Origin: Pseudomonadota bacterium
GTDB lineage: Bacteria; Pseudomonadota; Gammaproteobacteria; Burkholderiales; Gallionellaceae
Direction: 5' to 3'
Assembly (NCBI GenBank): GCA_021821945.1
Contig: JAJZTF010000012.1
Location: 32,500-96,499, forward strand
Length of the DNA: 64,000 bases
Shown here in pieces: positions 36,834 through 43,779 of this stretch. The position numbers and the translations under genes are program-made. Within the stretch, counting starts at the first letter, position 1; each line of letters begins with the position of its first letter. The notes below the pieces were generated by a model. It was not told where the DNA came from. It ran no database searches and saw only the letters and a program-made list of their open reading frames with translations.

Positions 36834-38687
36834 TTATGGATGGCGGCTTTCCTTGTATTCTGCATCTACGACCTTGCCCCTGTCGGAAGGCGTCCCGCCT
36901 TCCCAGCGCGTTTCTGCATAGGGTTCTCCCTTGCCCGCCTTTCCGGTCTGGGCATAGATCACGGCTCCCGCCTCCTGGAGAAGCTTGTTCAGAGAAGCTG
37001 CACGTTCGGTCGCGGAGGCTGCCTCTTTTCTGAGCAGTGCATCCTTGGTCTCGCGCAGTCCCGTCTCGATGCGTGTCTTGAGCTCGTCGGTCAGCTTGAA
37101 GGCATAGTTGGCGAGCAGCTTTTCGGCCTCGTAGCATGTGGCATCCGCTGCGTTGAGTTTTTCCGCATCACTCCGGCGAACCTTGTCTGCCTCGGCAAAC
37201 CGATCGGCATCCTCCATCATGCGCTTCTTGTCCTCCTCTGAAAGCCGGGTGGATCCGGATATGCTGATGGATTGCGACTTCCCGCTCGCCGTATCCACTG
37301 CGGACACGCTCAGTATTCCATTGGAGTCGATATCGAAGGTCACCTCTATCTTGGGGGTGCCGCGGGGGGCGGGAGGGAGCCCGTCAAGCTTGAATTCTCC
37401 AAGGCTGGTGTTGTCGCTGGACATCGGCCTCTCGCCCTGGAACACATGTATCATGACGCTGGTCTGCATGTCGGACGCGGTGGTGAATGTCTCGGTTTTC
37501 CTGACCGGAACAGGCGTGTTGCGCGGGATCAGGGCCGTTGCGATGCCGCCTAGCGTCTCGACGCCCAGGGTCAGCGGCGTGACATCCACCAGCACGATCC
37601 CGCCGACCTCGCCTCCCAGCACGCCAGCCTGGATCGCGGCGCCTGCGGCCACGCACTCCATCGGGTCCACGCCCATTTCCGCATGGCGCCCGAAAAGCTG
37701 CTCGAAATAGTTGCGCACGGACGGCATGCGGGTGGGGCCGCCCACGAACACGATGCGGTCCACTTCCTTCGGCGTGATGCCGGCGTCGCGCAGCGCCTGC
37801 TCCACGGGTTTCTGGCAGCGTTCGATCACGGGATGCACGAGACGCTCAAGTTCTGTGCGGTTGAGGTCCATTTCGAGGTGGCGGGGTTCGCCGTTCACGG
37901 TCGCAAGATAGGGCAGGCTGAGATGTGCCGTGACGCTGGTCGAAAGCTCGATTTTTGCCGCCTCTGCCGCTTCCAGCAGCCGCGCCGCGGCACGGCTGTC
38001 CGTTCTGACATCGAAGCCTGTGGCCATCTGGAAGCGCTCTGCAAGATGCTCGTATATCTTCTGGTTCATGTCGGTGCCGCCAAGCTGGGTATCTCCGCTT
38101 GTGGCCTTGACCTCGAACACGCCATTGCCGAATTCCATGATGGTAACATCCAGCGTGCCGCCGCCGAGGTCGATCACCGCGATGCGCAGTTCCTGTCCCA
38201 GCCTGTCCAGGCCATAGGCGAGCGATGCGGCGGTGGGTTCGTTGACCAGCCTCAGGACTTCGAGTCCTGCGATGCCGCATGCATCGCGGGTCGCGGCGCG
38301 CTGATTGTCGTCGAAATACGCTGGCACAGTCACGACGGCCTTCTGGACGGGCTCGCCCAGGAATGCCTCTGCATCCCGCTTGATCTTCTGCAGCAAGAAT
38401 GCGGACAGCTGTTCGGGAGAATACTCATGGTCCTTCAGCCTTATGGTCTCGCGCTTCCCCATCTTGCGCTTGAAGCCGGTGGCCGTTCCATCCGGGTTTG
38501 CGCTGGCCTGGCGGCGTGCAGGCTCGCCTATCAGCATCTCTCCGTCCTTGGTGATCGCAACATAGCTCGGGAATGCCTTCCCGCCTACGCTGACCCCTTC
38601 AGAGCTCGGAATGATCACGGGGCGCCCGCCGCGCAGCACCGCTGCCGCAGAATTTGATGTGCCAAGATCGATTCCGATGATGTTCAT
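36834..38687 (-). CDS. DnaK/Hsp70 paralogue
   Basis: Hsp70 chaperone of 617 residues, probably not the housekeeping DnaK because no grpE is adjacent and the sequence diverges. The ATPase domain has GIDLGTSNSAAAVL, VITVPAYF-like VVTVPAYFDDNQR, AVIDLGGGTLDVT and VFVGGPTRMPSV. The interdomain segment is VTPLTLGVET, and the substrate domain has TPKIEVTFDIDSNGILSVSA. The tail ends GKVVDAEYKESRHP and lacks the usual acidic DnaK ending. A strong AAGGAG site overlaps the upstream cytochrome stop. First chaperone gene of the dnaK-lon-dnaJ set. Confidence 0.92.
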   Translation of the reverse strand: MNIIGIDLGTSNSAAAVLRGGRPVIIPSSEGVSVGGKAFPSYVAITKDGEMLIGEPARRQASANPDGTATGFKRKMGKRETIRLKDHEYSPEQLSAFLLQKIKRDAEAFLGEPVQKAVVTVPAYFDDNQRAATRDACGIAGLEVLRLVNEPTAASLAYGLDRLGQELRIAVIDLGGGTLDVTIMEFGNGVFEVKATSGDTQLGGTDMNQKIYEHLAERFQMATGFDVRTDSRAAARLLEAAEAAKIELSTSVTAHLSLPYLATVNGEPRHLEMDLNRTELERLVHPVIERCQKPVEQALRDAGITPKEVDRIVFVGGPTRMPSVRNYFEQLFGRHAEMGVDPMECVAAGAAIQAGVLGGEVGGIVLVDVTPLTLGVETLGGIATALIPRNTPVPVRKTETFTTASDMQTSVMIHVFQGERPMSSDNTSLGEFKLDGLPPAPRGTPKIEVTFDIDSNGILSVSAVDTASGKSQSISISGSTRLSEEDKKRMMEDADRFAEADKVRRSDAEKLNAADATCYEAEKLLANYAFKLTDELKTRIETGLRETKDALLRKEAASATERAASLNKLLQEAGAVIYAQTGKAGKGEPYAETRWEGGTPSDRGKVVDAEYKESRHP

Positions 38688-38696
38688 GTCGACTCC

Positions 38697-39005
38697 TTAT
38701 CGAGAGGGTGACAGCGCGTGGTCGGACTGCCGGTGGCCGGGTTCCGGGAAACCGTAATACCGTTGATTCAGGTAATGCGCGACATCGGTGATTTCTTCCT
38801 GGCTCCATTGCAGATCGATGTTGGATTCCCAGCGCCGCACCTGGGCCAGCAATGTTCCCCAGTCGGTCGCAATTTTCCTGTTGCGCTGATGCATCTCCGG
38901 CCCGTGGCAGGCATGGCAATGCGTTTGGTAAAGCAGCTCGCCTCGCTCGGCGCTGGCTGCGGCCTGGTAAGAAAGCAGAAAACTGAGCAACAGCATCCTT
39001 TTCAT
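38697..39005 (-). CDS. small periplasmic monohaem c-type cytochrome
   Basis: 102-residue exported protein. A signal peptide (MLLLSFLLSYQAAASA) precedes one haem site, CHACHGPEMH. A C-terminal WSQEEITDVAHYLNQRYY helix typical of small class I cytochromes follows, although the usual axial Met is not obvious. It lies 9 bp before dnaK, whose ribosome site overlaps this stop, so it is in the same transcript. Electron partner unknown. Confidence 0.83.
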   Translation of the reverse strand: MKRMLLLSFLLSYQAAASAERGELLYQTHCHACHGPEMHQRNRKIATDWGTLLAQVRRWESNIDLQWSQEEITDVAHYLNQRYYGFPEPGHRQSDHALSPSR

Positions 39006-39061
39006 GCAGGCCTCCCGGTCAAGCGCGGAATAAAAAGCATGGCGGGTCTTCCGCCATGATC

Positions 39062-39322
39062 TCAGTCATTTGTCGATGCTTTCCAGCTGTTGGATCCCTT
39101 GTACGCAGTGGAGCGCCTGTGCGATTTCTTCACCGCAGGGGATTCGCATTCGGGCAGCGCCATTGCGGGAGTCCACGATTTGCTGTGCACGCAGATGCCA
39201 TGATCGTCCCTGACGAAATTGCCGTATCTGTCGGTCACATAGCCATTCGTTGCGGTATGGCCGCCGGCCATGGCCAGGGTTGAAAACAGGCCAAGCGCAC
39301 AAAATAGAATGAGGGGTTTCAT
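39062..39322 (-). CDS. small secreted protein resembling the N-terminal segment of OmpA-type porins
   Basis: 86 residues with a signal peptide ending near LAMA. The mature part, NGYVTDRYGNFVRDDHGICV followed by SWTPAMALPEC, strongly resembles the motif found just after the signal peptide in many beta/gammaproteobacterial OmpA-family proteins. Here it is followed only by a basic Ser/Lys-rich tail, with no peptidoglycan-binding domain. Two cysteines may pair. AGGAGAG precedes the ATG. Function unknown. Confidence 0.7.
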   Translation of the reverse strand: MKPLILFCALGLFSTLAMAGGHTATNGYVTDRYGNFVRDDHGICVHSKSWTPAMALPECESPAVKKSHRRSTAYKGSNSWKASTND

Positions 39323-39352
39323 GATGTCTCTCCTGTCGGTCAGGTTGGCTCA

Positions 39353-39850
39353 TCAGCGTTCCCAGTTCACGCGCAGCAGATTTTGTTCGGAGTTGTAGTG
39401 GTATTCCAGCTTTCCCTGATAGGCATGATGCAGCGCTTCTCCTATGCCGCGTGCAAGATGTATGTCCGTTGTGGTGAGCAGCGTGTTCTCTGGTTTCGCT
39501 TCGATTGCCATGATGCGCTGCAGCGGATGTTCTTCGCGTTCGCGCTGTTCATGGTGGCGTACGAGGCTCATGATCTCGTCGCGATGCGAGTTGAGGAATT
39601 CGCCCTTCAGAGTGACGAACCCGGCCGGAAAATGATCGTTCATGCGGTGGCATGCGGGGCAGGTGACGCGATGCGCATCCTTGGGCGCTGCAAGCCACTG
39701 CCAGCGGCCCTCGTGAAATACTGCCCCGCACTGCGTGCAGACTGACGGTTCGTGCAGTTTCCCCTTCTCCTTGTAGGCATCGTGCACATGTTCCTGGAAA
39801 AGGTTGTCGTGGCGGGCGACTTTTCCAAAGCCGGATGAAGTGTAGCTCAT
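39353..39850 (-). CDS. conserved Cys-rich protein, BCAM0308-like
   Basis: 165-residue soluble protein with two CxxC pairs about 33 residues apart (CTQCGAVFHEGRWQW and CPACHRMNDHFPAG), forming a probable zinc ribbon. A C-terminal TTTDIHLARGIGEALHHAYQG block resembles the C-terminal domain of Nmd3-like or ribosome-binding proteins. As I recall it, the family includes Burkholderia BCAM0308, in a low-oxygen-activated locus. The ATG at 39850 has a strong AAGGAG site, and the track start at 39904 does not. It is the first gene of the stress block. Confidence 0.7.
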   Translation of the reverse strand: MSYTSSGFGKVARHDNLFQEHVHDAYKEKGKLHEPSVCTQCGAVFHEGRWQWLAAPKDAHRVTCPACHRMNDHFPAGFVTLKGEFLNSHRDEIMSLVRHHEQREREEHPLQRIMAIEAKPENTLLTTTDIHLARGIGEALHHAYQGKLEYHYNSEQNLLRVNWER

Positions 39851-39871
39851 GGGACGCTCCTTAAGCTCGGA

Positions 39872-39887
39872 TCGTGAAGGATCACGA
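39872..39887. repeat. inverted repeat upstream of the BCAM0308-like gene
   Basis: TCGTGA-AGGA-TCACGA, a perfect 6-bp inverted repeat with a 4-bp spacer, 21 bp before the ATG. It could be an operator or a small leader hairpin. Confidence 0.4.
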
Positions 39888-39931
39888 CCAAAACATACGC
39901 CCAAAATCCTGTGGAGTATATATGCCGAAAT

Positions 39932-39960
39932 ATATAGGCGGCGCCTGGCGATGCTTCAGG
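39932..39960 (-). promoter_or_regulatory. possible heat-shock (sigma32-like) promoter
   Basis: On the reverse strand, CCTGAAG (39960-39954), a 14-bp spacer and GCCTATAT (39939-39932) compare with CTTGAAA-N13-15-CCCCATNT, matching 10 of 14 defined positions. It sits directly upstream of the operon carrying dnaK, lon and dnaJ. The -35 overlaps the kef stop codon. An AT-rich TATATAT...AATATATA inverted repeat lies just downstream. Confidence 0.3.
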
Positions 39961-41935
39961 AGAGAGGGGGAATTCCCTCGTGCAGGCGCTGCTCGGCGAG
40001 CTTCAATGCTTCTGGAAGGCCAAGCAAAACAAGCACGTCCCCTGTCTGCAGGATCATTTCCTCATGGGGTTCTGCGCCATGCACGTTGTAGCGGCGCAAT
40101 GCCTTGACCTCGACGTTCAGTGTCTCGAGTTCCGCTTCTCGCAGGCGCATGCCGACAAAGGCGGAATCCATCCTGAGCAGCACGTTCATGAAACGCGGCT
40201 GAAGCTCGTCGCTGATTTCCTCGATTCCGGAATTCTGCAGGTAGCCGTTGAACATCGCATAGCGGCGGGCGCGGTTTTCCTGGACGTGGCGGACGACGCG
40301 GTTGAGCGGCACGCCTGCGAGCAGCAGCGCCTGGGATGCGAGCATGATGCTGCCTTCCAGCACTTCTGCAACGACCTCTGCAGCGCCGGCGTCCTTCAGC
40401 ATGTTCACATGGCTGTCGTCGTTGGCGCGCACCACGACGGGAAGGTCGGGGCGCAGCTCCTTGACATGGCGCAGTATGGAAAGCGCGGAGTGCCTGTCCT
40501 CGTAGCTCACCACCAGCACCTTGGCGCGCATCAGACCCGCCGCCATCAGCACTTCGCGCTTTGCCGCATCCCCATAAACCACGCTCTTCTTCGCGGCCGA
40601 CGCTTCCCTCACCCGGCGCGAGTCCAGATCGAGCGCGATGAAGCGCAGGTTCTCCTCCTCCAGTATGCTTGCAAGCTTCTGCCCGCTCCTTCCATAGCCG
40701 CAAAGGATCACATGGTCCTTGGTCGACATGCTCTGGATCGCGATCTGGTGCATCTGAAGCGCGCGATATGTCCAGTCTGCAGCGGATATGCGCCGCGTGA
40801 TCGCCTCTCCGTGCTGGATCAGGAAGGGCGCTGCCAGCATGGAAAGCAGCATCGCGGCGAGCGTGATCTGCATCAGGTTGCCGTCAAGAAGACGTGAACC
40901 GTATGCCAGGGTCAGTAGAACGAAACCGAATTCACCGGCCTGTGCCAGGCCTATGCCGCTGCGCACGCCGACTCCCCAGTTGTCGTCGAAGGCGCGGGCC
41001 AGGACGGCAATGATCAGGGCCTTGAGGGCAATCAGGAGAAGGAGTGCGAGCAGCACCCATCCCAGGTTTTGGGCCACGCTGGAGATGTCGAGCATCATGC
41101 CCACCGTGACAAAGAAAAGGCCCAGCAGCACGTCGCGGAACGGCTTGATGTCCTCCTCCACCTGGTAACGGTATTCGGTCTCGGAGATCAGCATGCCGGC
41201 GACAAATGCGCCAAGCGCCAGGGACAAGCCTGCCGACTCGGTGAGAAAGGCAAGTCCCAGCGTGATGAAGAGCATGTTGAGCGTGAAGAGCTCGGAAGAC
41301 TTCTGGCTTGCGACTACGTGCAGCCAGCGGCGCATCACATGCTGGCCGAACACGAGCAGCACGAGCAGCACCAGTGCGGCTTTCAGTATCGCATAAACGA
41401 GCGTGGCGGTCAGATCTCCGGGAGGGCTCGCAAGGGCGGGGATGATGATCAGGAGCGGGACGACGGCAAGGTCCTGGAACAGCAGCACGCCCATCATCTG
41501 CTGGCCATAGGGAAGGTTGAGCTCTGCCCGCTCGACCAGCATCTTGCTGACGATCGCGGTGGATGACATCGAGAGTATGCCGCCCAGCGCGAGCGAGGCT
41601 CGCCAGTCCATCCTGAATGCCCAGCCGGCTAACATAACCAGCAGCATCGTGGCCAGCACCTGCGCGCCGCCCAGTCCGAACACCGTGCGCTGCATCGCCT
41701 TGAGCCTGGTCAGGCTGAATTCCAGCCCTATGCTGAACATCAGGAACACCACGCCGAATTCTGCGAGATGCCTCGTGCTCTCGGTGTCGGCGATCCACCC
41801 CAGCGCATGGGGGCCTATCAGGATGCCGACCGCAAGGTATCCCACCATCACCGGCAGTTCCAGGATGCGGCACACCACGACCACCATCACGGCGGTGGCA
41901 AGCAGTATCAACACGGGCGAGAGCGGGTTTTCCAT
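39956..41935 (-). CDS. Kef-type cation:proton antiporter (CPA2 family)
   Basis: Inner-membrane K+/H+ or Na+/H+ antiporter of 659 residues. About twelve membrane segments cover residues 5-380, with the CPA2 block MLFQDLAVVPLL-like GVLLFQDLAVVPLLIII. A TrkA-N (RCK) nucleotide-binding domain begins near residue 400 (HVILCGYGRSGQKLASIL), and a TrkA-C domain lies near the end (VEVKALRRYNVHGAEPHEEMIL). The layout fits KefB/YbaL-type transporters, but there is no ancillary KefF/KefG gene, so glutathione gating is not shown. Confidence 0.92.
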   Translation of the reverse strand: MENPLSPVLILLATAVMVVVVCRILELPVMVGYLAVGILIGPHALGWIADTESTRHLAEFGVVFLMFSIGLEFSLTRLKAMQRTVFGLGGAQVLATMLLVMLAGWAFRMDWRASLALGGILSMSSTAIVSKMLVERAELNLPYGQQMMGVLLFQDLAVVPLLIIIPALASPPGDLTATLVYAILKAALVLLVLLVFGQHVMRRWLHVVASQKSSELFTLNMLFITLGLAFLTESAGLSLALGAFVAGMLISETEYRYQVEEDIKPFRDVLLGLFFVTVGMMLDISSVAQNLGWVLLALLLLIALKALIIAVLARAFDDNWGVGVRSGIGLAQAGEFGFVLLTLAYGSRLLDGNLMQITLAAMLLSMLAAPFLIQHGEAITRRISAADWTYRALQMHQIAIQSMSTKDHVILCGYGRSGQKLASILEEENLRFIALDLDSRRVREASAAKKSVVYGDAAKREVLMAAGLMRAKVLVVSYEDRHSALSILRHVKELRPDLPVVVRANDDSHVNMLKDAGAAEVVAEVLEGSIMLASQALLLAGVPLNRVVRHVQENRARRYAMFNGYLQNSGIEEISDELQPRFMNVLLRMDSAFVGMRLREAELETLNVEVKALRRYNVHGAEPHEEMILQTGDVLVLLGLPEALKLAEQRLHEGIPPLS

Positions 41936-42018
41936 TTTTCAGTGCAATGTTGCAGTCGCCCCGATGATGCCGCACTCATGCAGAGTTTGCAAAGCGGAAA
42001 TATGTGTTGAGCCTCTGC

Positions 42019-42285
42019 TCATTCATAGTGTGTCCACATGCGCAGGACACGAACCGTTTTCTCTTTGGTAAAGACCTCGTACACAATGCGATGCTGAATA
42101 TTGATTCGCCGGGAGTATGCGCCAGCAAGATCACCGACCAACTTTTCGAAGGGTGGCGGATTTTGAAATGGGTCGTCGGCAAGAACTTCGAGCAATTCTT
42201 GTGCCTTTGGTTTAAGGCCGCTTGCAGCAAGCTTTTTTGCGTCCCTCATGGCTTGCCTGGCATAAACAACCTCCCATCTCACCAC
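42019..42285 (-). CDS. yoeB: YoeB/Txe-family mRNA endonuclease toxin
   Basis: RelE-superfamily ribosome-dependent mRNA interferase, 88 residues from a GTG at 42285 (or 42282, where GTGA overlaps the antitoxin stop). The family landmarks are WEVVYARQAMRDAKKL, PFEKLVGDLAGAYSRRINIQHRIVYEV and the C-terminal RMWTHYE, which fits the catalytic His-Tyr end of YoeB. The ORF track extends the frame through the antitoxin gene, which is not real. Local base composition is more AT-rich than the neighbours, in keeping with mobility. Confidence 0.9.
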   Translation of the reverse strand: MVRWEVVYARQAMRDAKKLAASGLKPKAQELLEVLADDPFQNPPPFEKLVGDLAGAYSRRINIQHRIVYEVFTKEKTVRVLRMWTHYE

Positions 42286-42521
42286 TTTAGTGTTTTCGAG
42301 CTTTTTGCGAGGGGCTCGGCCATCCCTGCCTTGATTGATTCGCGCATGCCAGGAACGGCCAATAGATACAGGGTTTCCTGAATTGCGTTCCAATCTTCCG
42401 CGGAGAGCAGAACGGCGCTGCTGCGTTTGCCGGAAATAATGATAGGCTCGTGAGATTCCGCCGTTTGGTCGATGAGTCGATACAGGTTTGCGCGAGCTTC
42501 GCTGGCGGTAATTGCGTTCAT
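42279..42521 (-). CDS. yefM: YefM/Phd-family antitoxin
   Basis: Antitoxin of 80 residues that neutralises the adjacent YoeB-like toxin and represses the operon. The N-terminal DNA-binding fold MNAITASEARANLYRLIDQ is classical YefM, followed by EPIIISGKRSSAVLLSAEDW and a toxin-wrapping tail ending SSKTLKW. I start it at the ATG at 42521, preceded by AAGGA. The upstream ATG at 42548 overlaps the predicted -10 element and is unlikely. Confidence 0.93.
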   Translation of the reverse strand: MNAITASEARANLYRLIDQTAESHEPIIISGKRSSAVLLSAEDWNAIQETLYLLAVPGMRESIKAGMAEPLAKSSKTLKW

Positions 42522-42546
42522 TTCTTGTTCCTTCAAAGAAGCGTTC

Positions 42547-42574
42547 ATGGTACGCTATTGCGTACGCTTGTCAA
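42547..42574 (-). promoter_or_regulatory. yefM-yoeB promoter with an internal operator
   Basis: Reverse-strand TTGACA (42574-42569), a 16-bp spacer and TACCAT (42552-42547). A perfect palindrome GTACGC-TATT-GCGTAC (42550-42565) covers the spacer and -10, well placed for autorepression by the antitoxin-toxin complex. Confidence 0.65.
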
Positions 42575-42596
42575 GCATGGGAATTAGCACATCTGT

Positions 42597-43682
42597 TCAG
42601 CCTTCTGCGGCGATCTGATCGGAGAGTTGTCTTGCCAGTTGCAGCAATTCTGCGCTGTTCTCAAGGCCATCGATGAAGCGTTGCGGAATTCCTGAAAGTC
42701 CTGTCATTGCGCCCGTCAATGCGCCGGCGAGTATCGCGCGCGCCTGGTTCTGCCCGCCACCGTTGACTGCGTGAAGGACGGCGGATTCATAGTCATCCGG
42801 GAATCGCGCCGCGAGATAGTAGGCGGCGGGGAACTGGTGATACACGGCGCAGGGCATGCCATACACCAGAGATGCCTTCCATGCGGGCTCTATGCATATG
42901 CCAGGATCGCGTGCAGCGCGCGCGATGCAGGAAGGCGTGAGCAGCGCATCGGGTGAAGGGAATTGCCCAGCGCAAGGCGCATCGGCTGCATCCTTCCTGG
43001 GCATCTGCAGGTTGCCCGTCGTGACTGCATGGAAGGGCAACTCGCCGCTTTTAACACGCGCCATCAGCTTGTCTGATGTCTCTTCATCCAGTCTGTGGCC
43101 TTCCACCAGGAGGCCCAGCACGGCGCAGAAGGCGACGGTCATCGCGACCACGGTGCCGTCGGTCTGGGTAAGCACCGTGTTGCGGGCAACTGCGGAGGCC
43201 AGCGCCGACGGTCTCATTGCATGGCGCACCGCAATGGCAACAGCCCTTTCGGCGGCCTCCGTCGTGTCGGCATTGCCGCTGACCTTTCCCCAGGGCAGCC
43301 CCTGCAGCCTGCGCTTCTTCCATGCCTCGCGTATGGACTGGCTGGTGTAGCCGCCGGGGCCGTTCATCGGCGTGCCGTCTATCAAGGGGAAGAAATCCCG
43401 GTCCATGCGCAGGCAGAAATCCGCCTCATCGTAGCCTCGCTGTTCAACCAGAGATTCGAGCGTCAGGCGCAGCAAAAAACCTGCCTGTGACGATTGTCCT
43501 GCTGCGAGGCCCTCGTGGTAGCGCCCGGGCTTGGGATCGGTATAGCCGTCGACCCACTCGCCGTATTCACGGCGCAGTTCGTCGAGGTCGTAGTACCAGT
43601 GGGGGCCCAGTGCCAGCGCATCGCCTATGAATGCGCCCAATAGCGCGCCCATGGCGCGGTCCTGCAGGGTCGAAGCTGACAT
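42597..43682 (-). CDS. ADP-ribosylglycohydrolase-family protein with altered metal site
   Basis: 361-residue all-alpha protein of the DraG/ARH fold (MGALLGAFIGDALALGPHW at 11-29). In active family members a TDDT-type motif and a late GGDTDT-type motif bind two metal ions. Here the corresponding places read AAGQSSQAGFLLRL and VNGGGQNQARAILAG, so the expected aspartates are missing. It may belong to a subfamily with a different chemistry or be a non-hydrolytic binder. It is transcribed alone, divergent from kdsD with 97 bp between. Confidence 0.78.
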   Translation of the reverse strand: MSASTLQDRAMGALLGAFIGDALALGPHWYYDLDELRREYGEWVDGYTDPKPGRYHEGLAAGQSSQAGFLLRLTLESLVEQRGYDEADFCLRMDRDFFPLIDGTPMNGPGGYTSQSIREAWKKRRLQGLPWGKVSGNADTTEAAERAVAIAVRHAMRPSALASAVARNTVLTQTDGTVVAMTVAFCAVLGLLVEGHRLDEETSDKLMARVKSGELPFHAVTTGNLQMPRKDAADAPCAGQFPSPDALLTPSCIARAARDPGICIEPAWKASLVYGMPCAVYHQFPAAYYLAARFPDDYESAVLHAVNGGGQNQARAILAGALTGAMTGLSGIPQRFIDGLENSAELLQLARQLSDQIAAEG

Positions 43683-43765
43683 GGGAACTCCCGTGGATTG
43701 TCCAGCCGGTTGAACCGGATCAGGATCGCTATAGTAACCCTGACAGCCGCTTGGCGGGCGACCTT

Positions 43766-43773
43766 GCTATAAT
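43766..43773 (+). promoter_or_regulatory. kdsD extended -10 element, 6 bases before the ATG
   Basis: TGCTATAAT (TGN-TATAAT ending at 43773) lies 6 bases before the kdsD ATG at 43780. The predicted start is at or beside the ATG, so the operon may be led by a leaderless message. No convincing -35 is present, which an extended -10 tolerates. Confidence 0.5.
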
Positions 43774-43779
43774 GCACGT

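Noticed and set aside
39066-39353. Alternative 95-codon reverse-strand ORF in another frame over the OmpA-N-like gene
   Set aside because: It lacks a signal peptide and family similarity, while the frame at 39062-39322 has a signal peptide, a good ribosome site and a recognised motif.
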